DNA from: Gemmatimonadaceae bacterium
GTDB lineage: Bacteria > Gemmatimonadota > Gemmatimonadetes > Gemmatimonadales > Gemmatimonadaceae
Assembly: GCA_036504815.1 (NCBI GenBank)
Contig: DASXUN010000030.1
Span: 62,001-126,000, forward strand
Direction of reading: 5' to 3'
DNA length: 64,000 nt
Positions 43,645 to 51,834 of the stretch are shown piece after piece (position 1 is the first letter of the stretch; each line of letters opens with the position of its first letter). The notes beneath the pieces were generated by a model that was given only the letters and a program-made list of their open reading frames with translations, did no database searches and had not been told where the DNA came from. A program made the translations under genes and the position numbers.

Positions 43645-45750
43645 ATGAAAGAGTACAGGAGTGAGGCAATCAGAAATGTCGCGGTAGTGGGACACGGGAC
43701 GAGCGGCAAGACCACACTGGTCGACGCCCTCGCCTTCGTGTCCGGCAGCAGCAAGCGACATGGCCAAGTCAAGGACGGAACCGCGTTGACCGTGACCTCT
43801 CCCGAGGAAATCGAGCGCGGTTTTTCCATCTCCATGGGCTGCGCCTTCGCCGAGTGGCGTGACACCAAGATCAACCTGATCGACACGCCCGGGTTCCTCG
43901 ACTTCCAGGGCGATGCGATTGCTGGCCTCACCGCCGCCGATGGCGCGCTGATCACCGTCGCCGCGGCGGCGGGCGTCGAGGTGGGCACGGAGCGCATGTT
44001 CCGCGAGGCGCTTTCGCGCCGCGATCCCGTGCTCTTCGCCGTCACCTTGATGGACAAGGAACACGCCGACTTCGACCGCGCGTACGAAGCGATCAAGGAG
44101 AAGCTCACCGCCAAGGTGGTGCCGGTGGAGATTCCCATCGGCGCCGGCGCCGGCTTCAAGGGGATCATCAACCTCTTCACCAAGAAGGCGCACGTCTTTG
44201 CCGCCGGCACGAAGTCGGGCGAGTACACCGAGACGGAGATCCCCGATTCGGAGAAGGCGCGCTTCGAGAAGTACCACCAGGAAATGGTCGAGGCGATCGC
44301 GGCCACCGACGACGCGCTGCTCGAGCGCTTCTTCGGCGGCGAGGAGATCCCCGGCGAGGAAGAAATGGCCGCCATGAAGCAGGCGATGAAGCGGCAGGAG
44401 CTCTTCCCGCTCCTCTGCTGCTCCGCCCAGCTCACCTGGGGCGTCCGCACGGTGCTCGACTTCCTCGTGCAGCTGATGCCGTCGGCGTACGACATGGAAG
44501 AGCAGAAGGCGTTCAAGGGGGCCGAAGGCAACAAGACCGTTGACATCCATCCCGACGAGACCGCGCCGTTCACCGCGCTCTGCTTCAAGACGATGACCGA
44601 GCCGCACGTCGGCGAGGTGACGTACTTCCGCACCTTCAGCGGCACGGTGGCCAACGGGCAGGAGGTCTTCAACGCCACGCGCGACCTGACCGAGAAGCTC
44701 ATGCACCTGTCGGTGCCGCAGGGACGCGAGCGCCTCGAGGTGCCACGGCTCTTCCCCGGCGACATCGGCTGCGTGGCGAAGCTCAAGAACACGCACACCA
44801 ACGACACGCTGTCCACCCGGGAGCACCCGGTCCGCCTGCCGCAGATCGAGTTCCCGCCGCCGCTCGTGACCTACGCCGTGAAGGCCACGGTCCACGCCGA
44901 CGAGGAGAAGCTGCAGGTCGGGATGCACAAGATCCACGACGAGGATCCGACGTTCGAGACCCATTACGACGCCGAGACGCACGAGACCATCCTCAGCGGC
45001 ATGGGCGAGCGCCACGTGGAAGTGGCGATGGCCAAGCTGAAGCGGGTGCTCAACGTGACGGCCACGCTCAAGACGCCGCGCATCGCCTATCGCGAGACGC
45101 TCACCGCGACGGCGGAAGGGCAGGGGCGGCACAAGAAGCAATCGGGCGGCCGCGGCCAGTTCGGCGATTGCTGGGTCAAGCTGCGCCCGGCGCCGCGCGG
45201 CAAGGGCTACGAGTACGTCGACGCCATCAAGGGCGGCGTCATCCCGCGCCAGTACATCCCCGCGGTCGACAAGGGCGTGCAGGAAGCCGCCGAACGCGGC
45301 ATCCTCGCGGGCTATCCCGTGGTGGACTTCATCTGCGAGTGCTTCGACGGGTCGTCGCACTCCGTGGACTCGAACGAAGCGTCATTCAAGATGGCGGGCA
45401 TTCTCGCCTTCAAGAACATCGCGCCCAAGTGCCGGCCCGTGCTGCTCGAGCCGCTGCATGAGGTCGAGATTCTGACCCCCGACGTCTATCTGGGCGACGT
45501 GATGGGCGACATTTCCGGCCGCCGCGGCCAGATCCTCGGCTCCGAGAACATCGACGGCATCGGCACCAAGGTGAAGGCCATCGTGCCGCAGGCCGAGCTG
45601 TACCTCTACGCCACGAAGCTCCAGTCGATGACGCAGGGTCGCGGCACCTTCACGCACAAGTTCCACACGTATGAACTGATGCCGCACGAAGCCGCGGCCA
45701 AGGTGATAGCGGAGTCGGAGAAGGAGAAGAAGGAGGAAGCGGAGGAGTAA
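43645..45750 (+). CDS. EF-G-2-type translational GTPase
   Basis: A 701-residue GTPase with the five-domain plan of elongation factor G, closest to the EF-G-2 group (as in Thermus and mycobacteria), which is not the main translocase. G1 is G-H-G-T-S-G-K-T-T at 16-24; G3 is D-T-P-G-F at 80-84, with Phe in place of the catalytic His found in true EF-G; G4, usually N-K-x-D, reads T-L-M-D at 134-137. Domain IV shows G-Q-G-R-H-K-K-Q-S-G-G-R-G-Q-F-G-D. A 7-bp hairpin (43619-43635) touches the GGAGGG ribosome site, which may affect translation. It stands alone, with its own terminator. Confidence 0.93.
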   Translation: MKEYRSEAIRNVAVVGHGTSGKTTLVDALAFVSGSSKRHGQVKDGTALTVTSPEEIERGFSISMGCAFAEWRDTKINLIDTPGFLDFQGDAIAGLTAADGALITVAAAAGVEVGTERMFREALSRRDPVLFAVTLMDKEHADFDRAYEAIKEKLTAKVVPVEIPIGAGAGFKGIINLFTKKAHVFAAGTKSGEYTETEIPDSEKARFEKYHQEMVEAIAATDDALLERFFGGEEIPGEEEMAAMKQAMKRQELFPLLCCSAQLTWGVRTVLDFLVQLMPSAYDMEEQKAFKGAEGNKTVDIHPDETAPFTALCFKTMTEPHVGEVTYFRTFSGTVANGQEVFNATRDLTEKLMHLSVPQGRERLEVPRLFPGDIGCVAKLKNTHTNDTLSTREHPVRLPQIEFPPPLVTYAVKATVHADEEKLQVGMHKIHDEDPTFETHYDAETHETILSGMGERHVEVAMAKLKRVLNVTATLKTPRIAYRETLTATAEGQGRHKKQSGGRGQFGDCWVKLRPAPRGKGYEYVDAIKGGVIPRQYIPAVDKGVQEAAERGILAGYPVVDFICECFDGSSHSVDSNEASFKMAGILAFKNIAPKCRPVLLEPLHEVEILTPDVYLGDVMGDISGRRGQILGSENIDGIGTKVKAIVPQAELYLYATKLQSMTQGRGTFTHKFHTYELMPHEAAAKVIAESEKEKKEEAEE

Positions 45751-45773
45751 CGACGGTCACCGTCGAGAAGACC

Positions 45774-45806
45774 GGGCGGGGCGTGAATTCACTTCACGCC
45801 CCGCCC
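45774..45806 (+). terminator. Terminator after the EF-G-like gene
   Basis: A perfect 14-base-pair stem (45774-45787 with 45793-45806), loop TTCAC, followed by TGCTCTTG, 23 bases after the stop. It lies between convergent genes and may also serve thyX. Confidence 0.8.
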
Positions 45807-45886
45807 TGCTCTTGCACGACGGTATTAAGGCCGGCCCGCCTGCGCCGGCCCGTCGAGACGATCCCAGGGGACGCCGCCGCGCGCGC

Positions 45887-46642
45887 TCACACCTTGTGGT
45901 AGCCGATCCGCGCCGACTCCACCCGGTCGTCGGCGGTGTAGATCTCGAAGTCGCTGAAGAAACCCGGCGCCTCCACTTGGAGCACGCGCAGCACCATCAC
46001 GGCGAGGCGGCGAATCTCCTGCTCGGCCCCCTCGCCCGTGCGCAGTTCCAGCATCGTGCGCCACGCGCGCACATTGGCGGTCACGACGATCTTCGTCTCG
46101 GTCGAGTTCGGCAGCACGCCGCGCGCCGCTTCGCGCGCCATCTTGCGGCGGTGCACCTTGTCGGCGACCCAGCTGTACCGTTCCATCAGCTTCTCGACCA
46201 GGGCGATGTACGTCGCCTGCGCCGACTCCACCTGGGCCTTCCACTGCGCCACCAGCGCCTCGTCGCCGAGCATGGCCGGGGGGATCACGAACGCGGCGTC
46301 GCTCTCGTCCACGTAGCGCTGCGAGAGCTGCGAGTACGCAAAGCCGGCGCGATGCCGCACGAGTTCATGCGTCAGTGACCGGCTGATCCCCTCGAGCAGG
46401 AGCGAGAAGTTGGCGTGCTCGAGCACCGAGCCGTGCCCCTGCTTCTTGATGTTCTCCAGATAGTCGCGCGTCGAGCGATTCGCGGGATTGCGCTGGCTCA
46501 TGTAGCACAGGCGTCCCGCGAACTCGGAGAGCCGCTCGCCGTCGGTGCTCTGGCCCTGCCACTGCACCGGCAGATGGGCAGGCTCGATGAACTGCGGGCG
46601 CGAGAGGACGGAGACCTTGGGCGCAGCGTAGAAATGCGGCAT
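45887..46642 (-). CDS. thyX: Flavin-dependent thymidylate synthase
   Basis: FAD enzyme that makes dTMP from dUMP with methylenetetrahydrofolate. The 251-residue protein has R-H-R at 96-98 and S-x-R-Y at 107-110; the usual pattern has seven residues between R-H-R and the Ser, but here there are eight. H-G-S-V-L-E-H-A-N-F near 70-79 and A-R-G-V-L-P-N-S-T-E-T near 172 are also typical. No folate reductase or thyA gene is near. A TAAATT box lies 24 bases before the ATG. The gene stands between two terminators/other genes on its own. Confidence 0.95.
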   Translation of the reverse strand: MPHFYAAPKVSVLSRPQFIEPAHLPVQWQGQSTDGERLSEFAGRLCYMSQRNPANRSTRDYLENIKKQGHGSVLEHANFSLLLEGISRSLTHELVRHRAGFAYSQLSQRYVDESDAAFVIPPAMLGDEALVAQWKAQVESAQATYIALVEKLMERYSWVADKVHRRKMAREAARGVLPNSTETKIVVTANVRAWRTMLELRTGEGAEQEIRRLAVMVLRVLQVEAPGFFSDFEIYTADDRVESARIGYHKV

Positions 46643-46720
46643 CGGAAGGGTGTTGGGGTTCCGCGGAATTTATGGCGCTGACCGAATGAACGTGAGGGCC
46701 GCCGGCTGCGGGTGCGCGAT

Positions 46721-47767
46721 TCACCCCGCCAGCGTGCCGAACGGGCGCTCGCGCACCGTCGCAATGAGCCGGCGCAGCAGCGCGTTGCTCCCCAGCGCCG
46801 CCAGCCCCGCGATCATCAGTCCGCGGACCTCGGAGCGGCCGATCTTCACCACCCCGCCCGGACGCAGCATCGCATCGGAACGCGTCAGCTCGCGCAGCGT
46901 GGCATAGGCGTAGAGCAGGGGGAGCACGCAAAAGGCGCGCACGGTCACGGCGCGGCGCGGGACCAGCAGCAGGTACTCGAACGCCTCGTCGAGATCGGTC
47001 CACGCGAGCGCGATGAACTCGCCCACCGCCGCCCGGTTCGCCGCGAGGTGCGCCGCATCGAGGAGCGTCGCCTGCGACCCGCCGTGCGCGCGGAGCGTCG
47101 CCTCGGGCACGTAGATGGCATTCTCGCGCTCGGCGTCGGTGGCGATGTCCTTCAGGATGTTCACGGTCTGCAGCGCCTCGCCGAAATGCGTGCAGCGCGC
47201 CCACAGCGCGTCATACCGGGTGGCCGGTACGTGGCCAAACTCGCGCCAGAGTTCGGTCAGCATGCAGCCGACCGTCCCGGCCACGTAGTAGCAGTACTCG
47301 CGGTATTCCTCGACCGTCTGGATGCGCAGGCCATGCGGATGCCGCAGGGTAAAGGCCGCCATGCCGCGCGCCATCTCGCGCACCCAGTGCGCCACGCGGG
47401 CGCTGGCGGCCGGCGGGAGCGAGCGGAAGAGCACGCAGACCAGGTGGGTGTTGCGCAACAGCCGCACGTGCGCCGCGTCGCCGCGGATGAGCGCGGCCCG
47501 CGCCGGAAAAGCGTCGGCCGCCGCCGCGTCGTCCAGGCAGCCAAGGAACTCCTCGAGCAGGCGTGCCTTGTCCTCGGGGGCGGCGGTGCCGTCATCCTCG
47601 AGCGTGTCGGCAATGCGGCATAGCAGGTAGGCGCAGAGCACCGATCGTCCCAGCTCGCCGCGCAGCAGCCGCACGGAGAGCGCGAATGTCCGCGACACCG
47701 CTGGCAGGATCTCGCGCGAGAAGCGCTCGGCTTCTCGCACGCGCGCGGCGGTGTCGGCGGTGGGCAT
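46721..47767 (-). CDS. Squalene/phytoene synthase family protein
   Basis: A 348-residue prenyl transferase that joins two prenyl diphosphates head to head. The two Asp motifs are clear: D-T-L-E-D-D near residue 54 and N-I-L-K-D-I-A-T-D near 203, plus S-R-T-F-A-L-S near 25 and Y-C-Y-Y-V-A-G-T-V-G near 158. The Y-L-L-C-R-I-A-D-T-x-E-D form and the following C-terminal helix point to the squalene synthase side rather than carotenoid phytoene synthase. No hopene or carotenoid gene is adjacent, so the product is open. A TAGATT box stands six bases before the ATG. Confidence 0.9.
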   Translation of the reverse strand: MPTADTAARVREAERFSREILPAVSRTFALSVRLLRGELGRSVLCAYLLCRIADTLEDDGTAAPEDKARLLEEFLGCLDDAAAADAFPARAALIRGDAAHVRLLRNTHLVCVLFRSLPPAASARVAHWVREMARGMAAFTLRHPHGLRIQTVEEYREYCYYVAGTVGCMLTELWREFGHVPATRYDALWARCTHFGEALQTVNILKDIATDAERENAIYVPEATLRAHGGSQATLLDAAHLAANRAAVGEFIALAWTDLDEAFEYLLLVPRRAVTVRAFCVLPLLYAYATLRELTRSDAMLRPGGVVKIGRSEVRGLMIAGLAALGSNALLRRLIATVRERPFGTLAG

Positions 47768-47773
47768 GCGGCA

Positions 47774-47779
47774 AATCTA
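47774..47779 (-). promoter_or_regulatory. Candidate -10 box for the squalene/phytoene synthase gene
   Basis: On the minus strand TAGATT ends six bases before the ATG at 47767, with no ribosome site between. Confidence 0.4.
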
Positions 47780-47826
47780 CGGAGCCGCGCGTTGTGGCTG
47801 CCACCGCGCCGGACCTCCGGATGGCG

Positions 47827-48654
47827 CTACTTGGACGGGAGCAGGCTCCGGGTCAGTCCGTCGATCAGTTGCTGCGTGGGCGACGGCCGGTCGGGGAACT
47901 CGAGCCGGTCAAGCACCCGTTCCAGCGACACCAGCGCCTGCCGCCGCAGCGCGCGCCACGCATTGCGCGCGACCACCCAGCCAACCCACCCCAGCACGAT
48001 GGGCGGCAGCGCCCCGAGCCACGGGTAGAGCGTCAGCACCGCCAGCGGCACCCCCGCCAGCGCGCCGATGACGGCCAGGGCGATGGGCGTCGCCAGCTGC
48101 TTGCTGCGGGCTCGGCGCAGGTCCGCCGCGAGCGCCACATGCGTGCGCCGCGCATCCACGGCACCGACGCTGACCACCACCTCGCTCGCCCGCGACAGGT
48201 AGTAGCCCTTGCCCCCAAAGTCCATCGCGCGCGCCACCTGGTCGAACACGCCCCGTTTCGGCTCGAGCACCAACTGGTCGGGGTAGCGGCGAATCACGCC
48301 CAGCGATTCGTCGTGGGCAAGCACGGCTTCGAGCCGGCCAAGCAGCTCGCCGGGCGCCCCGGGCACGACGCGCGCCGCCGAGATCGCCGGGTCGGCGAGC
48401 ATCGCATCGCTCTCGCGCTGGGCGGCCGCCAGCGGCGCCCGTGCCCGCTCCTCGGCGATGGCCTGGCGCACGGCCTCGGGCGCAATGCCCACCTCGCGTG
48501 CGATGTCCAGGACGCGCGCTTCGCTCAGATCGTCGCTGCGTTCCGCCGCGTCGTCTCCGTGGACATGCAGTTCCATCGCGCGCGCCAGCACACGCTCCAG
48601 CGCGGCGCGGCTGAGGGCACGGTCATCGGGGCGTGGCGACAAGGGGTTGGTCAT
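47827..48654 (-). CDS. Membrane protein of unknown function
   Basis: A 275-residue protein with a long N-terminal soluble part (to about 185) and two membrane helices near 187-230, then a basic C-terminal tail. The start contains a short segment (A-R-E-V-G-I-x-P-E-A-V-R-Q-A-I) that looks like a helical DNA/protein-binding module seen at the front of many small membrane proteins. I do not recognise a family. It stands at the end of a minus-strand series with 132 bases before it. Confidence 0.6.
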   Translation of the reverse strand: MTNPLSPRPDDRALSRAALERVLARAMELHVHGDDAAERSDDLSEARVLDIAREVGIAPEAVRQAIAEERARAPLAAAQRESDAMLADPAISAARVVPGAPGELLGRLEAVLAHDESLGVIRRYPDQLVLEPKRGVFDQVARAMDFGGKGYYLSRASEVVVSVGAVDARRTHVALAADLRRARSKQLATPIALAVIGALAGVPLAVLTLYPWLGALPPIVLGWVGWVVARNAWRALRRQALVSLERVLDRLEFPDRPSPTQQLIDGLTRSLLPSK

Positions 48655-48786
48655 GGCAGAAGCCGCGCGCCAGGGCGCGCCGGGAGGTTGCAGGAGTCAG
48701 TCACACCACGGCGCTGGTCAGCGACCAGCCGCGTCTCACCTTCCGTACGGCGGAGCGCGCGCGCCGGTTCCGGTTCGGCCCGCCGG

Positions 48787-49530
48787 TCAACTGGTTGTCG
48801 AGGCGCGGCCGCAGACCACGCAGAATTTCCAGGCCGGATCAATCTCGGCGCTGCACCCCGGACAGCGGTTCACCTTCAGGTTCTGCCCGCAGTGGGGGCA
48901 GAACGTGACCGCGCGGCCTTCCGGCAGCATCTGGCCGCAGAAGCGGCATCCCGGGCGCGGCGTGCGCATCACCGATTCGATGGTCGGGTCCGGAATGTGC
49001 GCGCCGCGCGCCTGGTATGATGCCCGCGGCTTCGCGTGGCTGCCGGCGCCGAGTGCCTCACCCAGGTCCGCCGGGCTCGGCGGGAGCTGACGCTGGATCG
49101 CGTCCAGCGCCGCCGAGATTTCCGAAGGGTTGGCCGCGTGCGATGGCGGTGTCGTCTCGCTTGCCCGTACCTCCGGGGCCGGCGCCGATTCCAGCACCTG
49201 GCGCATCGCGTGCTGCGCCAGCGTCACCTTCGCCGTGCTGTACGCGTGCAGTGCCCGCAGGTCGGGGTTCCCGGAATCCAGCTCGCGTCGCAGGTCCTCC
49301 TGCATCGCATCGTCCACGAAGAGCAGCCCGCGTTCGCCGGAAAGGAGGCGGAGCACCAGGACTTCGTAGTCCTCCGCGGAGTCGATCCCCATCTCGGCGC
49401 GCGTGGAGCGGTACGGCACGAAGGTGCGCAGGATCTCGCCCACTTCAAAGGCGCGCGACAGGTGTTCCGGTCGCACGTCTCGGATCCGACGCACCAGGAT
49501 GCGAAAGAGTCTCTCGAGCTGGTCAGCCAT
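48787..49530 (-). CDS. Zinc-ribbon protein of unknown function
   Basis: A 247-residue soluble protein. The first half is helical; a Pro/Ser-rich linker (about 115-180) leads to two C-terminal zinc ribbons with C-x2-C pairs near residues 194-197, 210-213, 222-225 and 236-239. Such double ribbons often bind nucleic acid or serve in protein contacts. It starts at the base next to the stop of the upstream small membrane gene and is the last of a minus-strand run that starts with the M20 peptidase. Confidence 0.65.
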   Translation of the reverse strand: MADQLERLFRILVRRIRDVRPEHLSRAFEVGEILRTFVPYRSTRAEMGIDSAEDYEVLVLRLLSGERGLLFVDDAMQEDLRRELDSGNPDLRALHAYSTAKVTLAQHAMRQVLESAPAPEVRASETTPPSHAANPSEISAALDAIQRQLPPSPADLGEALGAGSHAKPRASYQARGAHIPDPTIESVMRTPRPGCRFCGQMLPEGRAVTFCPHCGQNLKVNRCPGCSAEIDPAWKFCVVCGRASTTS

Positions 49531-49746
49531 CTAGTGAGCCGCCTTCATCTTTTCGTCTGCGTTCTGCTGCAACTTCTTCTCGGCGTCGACTTTCAGCGAC
49601 TCGGCGCGCTGCACGGAGTTGATCCTCGAATTCGTGACGGACTTGACCATCCGCAGCACCGTCGGCTCTGTGTGGTGACGACCGTCATAGAAGCCGTAGG
49701 AGTATCCCGCGGCCAGTCCGAGCAGCAGTCCGAGGAGCAAGCGCAT
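49531..49746 (-). CDS. Small single-pass membrane protein
   Basis: A 71-residue protein with one N-terminal helix or signal anchor (L-L-L-G-L-L-L-G-L-A-A-G) followed by a charged Lys/Glu helical tail (K-V-D-A-E-K-K-L-Q-Q). A strong GGAGG lies five bases before ATG 49746. Its stop abuts the start of the zinc-ribbon gene, so the two are likely translated together. No family recognised. Confidence 0.6.
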   Translation of the reverse strand: MRLLLGLLLGLAAGYSYGFYDGRHHTEPTVLRMVKSVTNSRINSVQRAESLKVDAEKKLQQNADEKMKAAH

Positions 49747-49765
49747 TCCAGCCTCCGGCGTGACG

Positions 49766-50377
49766 TCAACCGATCCGTGGCAAAGATGCGTGCGGCGTGA
49801 ACGTCGCGCCATCGGGAAAGGCGTCTGGTTCGCTCGCGCGGCTGCCGCGGGCGCGGTACGCGGCGAGCCATTCATCGAACGCCGACTCCACCAGTCCGCC
49901 GCTCGCCGTCTGGTCGGCGGCGGCGCGGGTGGCGAGATGGTTCGCGTATTCGTTCTGCGCGTGCCCGACATGTCCGCGCACCCACCGCCAGGCGATGGCG
50001 TGCCCCTCGCAGGCGGCGAGCGCGGCGCACCACAGGTCGAGGTTCTCGATGGCGCCGGTCTTGCGCTTCCAGCCGTTGCGCGCCCAGCCGTGCACCCACC
50101 CCGTCATGCCGTCCACGATGTAGCGTGAGTCGGAGGTGAAACAGACGCGGAACCGGCCGCCCTTCGCGCCGATCGCCTGCAGGGCCTCGATGACGGAGCG
50201 CAGCGCCATCCGGTTGTTGGTCGTCGCCGGCTCGCTGACCCAGAGGTCGCGGCGCACCAGCGCGCCGCCCGGCCGCTGATACTCGATCAGGATGCCGGCA
50301 CCGCCCGGATTGTCGCCGGCCTGGCCGTTGCCCAGGCACGACTCGTCGGCGTAGATCGCCACCAGTTCCACGCTCAT
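49766..50377 (-). CDS. RNase HI-like protein with altered catalytic residues
   Basis: A 203-residue protein with the clear fold of ribonuclease HI: Y-A-D-E-S-C-L-G-N-G near residue 11, T-T-N-N-R-M at 52-57, S-D-S-R-Y near 82-86 and V-R-G-H-V-G-H-A-Q-N-E near 133-143. In E. coli the metal is held by Asp10, Glu48, Asp70 and Asp134. Here they correspond to Asp11, Ala58, Asp83 and Asn146, so two are changed; the nearby Glu64 might replace one. Family members with loss of the Glu are normally inactive, so cleavage of RNA/DNA hybrids is doubtful. It overlaps the upstream gene by four bases (ATGA). The usual C-terminal segment is extended by about 50 residues. Confidence 0.85.
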   Translation of the reverse strand: MSVELVAIYADESCLGNGQAGDNPGGAGILIEYQRPGGALVRRDLWVSEPATTNNRMALRSVIEALQAIGAKGGRFRVCFTSDSRYIVDGMTGWVHGWARNGWKRKTGAIENLDLWCAALAACEGHAIAWRWVRGHVGHAQNEYANHLATRAAADQTASGGLVESAFDEWLAAYRARGSRASEPDAFPDGATFTPHASLPRIG

Positions 50378-50589
50378 TTCACGATCTCCAGCCGCTCGGC
50401 CTCATCGAGCCAGAGCGTGAGATGGTCGCCCGTGGTCGGGTGACGCGCCTCGATGCACTCGCGCCGGTTGCGCAGCACCAGCCGCTCGGGAATGACCAGG
50501 AACTCGGTGCCGCGCCGGAAGACGGCGATCCGCAGTCCGCGGGAGATGGCGTGCTCGAGGGCGTCATATTGCTTGACGGTCAGCTGCAC
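50374..50589 (-). CDS. Small conserved-looking protein of unknown function
   Basis: A 71-residue soluble protein starting with GTG 50589, directly after the stop of the M20 peptidase gene. It is basic in the middle and has a C-terminal segment with H-P-T-T-G-D-H-L-T-L-W-L-D-E-x-E, which looks conserved in small proteins of several bacterial groups, but I know no function. Its stop overlaps the RNase HI-like gene, so translation is coupled. Confidence 0.6.
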   Translation of the reverse strand: MQLTVKQYDALEHAISRGLRIAVFRRGTEFLVIPERLVLRNRRECIEARHPTTGDHLTLWLDEAERLEIVK

Positions 50590-51756
50590 TCAGCGCACCC
50601 CGAACCAGTCCAGGGCGGCCTGCGCGAGCACCGCCGTGGCCCGCTGCACCTCCTGCACCGGCACCCACTCCGTGGCGCTGTGCGCCAGCCGGATGTCACC
50701 CGGCCCGTAACAGATGGCGGGAATGCCGGCGGCCGAAAGCAGCGCGGCGTCCGTCCAGTACGAGAGACCTTCCACCGCCGGTGCCGTCCCCTCGACCGCC
50801 TCGATCGCGCGCGACAGCGATTGCACGATGGGCGCGTCCACGGCGACGTCGTTGGACGCCTGGACGAAGGTCACCTCCACGTCGGCGCGGAAGCGCGCGT
50901 CGCGCGCCGCCACGCGGTCGCAGGCGGCGCGCAGCTCGGCGGCGAAACTCTCGCCCGTCTCCCCTGGAAGGGTGCGGCGCTCGAACTCGACGCGGCAGCA
51001 GTCCGCGTAGGTCGAGAGCCCCTGCCCGCCGCTGATGCGCGCGGCGTGGAACGAACCGCGTCCGAGCAGCGGATGCGTGCGCTGCGGCAGGACCGTCTGC
51101 TGGTACACCTCGAGCTCGGCCAGCAGCAGGGCGGCCATCGTGTTCGCGTCCACCCCCACGTCATACCGCGAGCCGTGCGCCGCCACGCCGTGCACCTGCA
51201 CGACGGCCCACGCAAAGCCGCGGTGCGCCGGGCCGATTGCCAGTCGCGTCGGCTCGGTGACGATCGCGGCATCGGCGCGCACGCCGTGCGCAATCAGCGC
51301 CGCGGTTCCGGCCGACTGCCATTCCTCGTCCGTCACGGCGGCGATCACGATCTCGCCGTCGATCCCCGCATCGGCCGCATGTACGGCCGCGGCGCACATC
51401 GCCGCCACGCCACCCTTCATGTCGCAGCTGCCGCGGCCAAAGAGATGCCCCTCTCGGATCGCCGGCTCGAACGGCGGGTGCGTCATCCCCGCCACGCCAA
51501 CCGTGTCGAGGTGCCCGTTGAACATCAGCGTGCGTCCCCCGGGGCGCCCGATGCGGGCCACGACATTCGGCCGGTCGGCGGCCGTCTCCATGAGCGCGAC
51601 ACGGAATCCCCACGTGGTCAGCACATCGGCGAGCATCCGTGCACACTCGCCTTCACCCGGGGCGCCGGGCACCAGTGTTGGGTTGCGCGAGTCAACGGCG
51701 ACGAGCGCTGCGGTGAGGGCGACGGCATCGCCACGCGGTGGCGGAATCACGGACAC
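50590..51756 (-). CDS. M20 family deacylase (ArgE/DapE-like)
   Basis: A 388-residue metallohydrolase. The metal ligands are H-L-D-T-V-G near residue 80 (His and Asp), G-S-C-D-M-K-G-G near 110 (bridging Asp), D-E-E near 145 (catalytic Glu pair), and T-E-P near 168, with a final His in R-L-A-H-S near residue 360. This fits N-acyl amino acid deacylases such as acetylornithine deacetylase; substrate not certain. The frame stays open up to an ATG at 51792, but that codon lies in the terminator stem of the upstream gene, so GTG 51756 or 51750 is more likely. No ribosome site is evident. Confidence 0.85.
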   Translation of the reverse strand: MSVIPPPRGDAVALTAALVAVDSRNPTLVPGAPGEGECARMLADVLTTWGFRVALMETAADRPNVVARIGRPGGRTLMFNGHLDTVGVAGMTHPPFEPAIREGHLFGRGSCDMKGGVAAMCAAAVHAADAGIDGEIVIAAVTDEEWQSAGTAALIAHGVRADAAIVTEPTRLAIGPAHRGFAWAVVQVHGVAAHGSRYDVGVDANTMAALLLAELEVYQQTVLPQRTHPLLGRGSFHAARISGGQGLSTYADCCRVEFERRTLPGETGESFAAELRAACDRVAARDARFRADVEVTFVQASNDVAVDAPIVQSLSRAIEAVEGTAPAVEGLSYWTDAALLSAAGIPAICYGPGDIRLAHSATEWVPVQEVQRATAVLAQAALDWFGVR

Positions 51757-51777
51757 AGGCAGGGAAGGAAAAGGGAA

Positions 51778-51809
51778 ACGGGCGCGCCCCACTGAAGGTG
51801 CGCGCCCGT
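51778..51809 (-). terminator. Terminator of the PhaF-like gene
   Basis: A perfect 10-base-pair stem (51778-51787 with 51800-51809); on the minus strand it is followed by TTTCCCTTTTCC. It lies 26 bases after the end of the gene at 51835. Confidence 0.75.
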
Positions 51810-51834
51810 CACGTCGCGTGGAAGTCGGCGCCGG

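Noticed and set aside
48661-48730. Hairpins in the spacer after the zinc-ribbon gene as terminators
   Set aside because: The stems are short (about seven base pairs) and no T tract follows.
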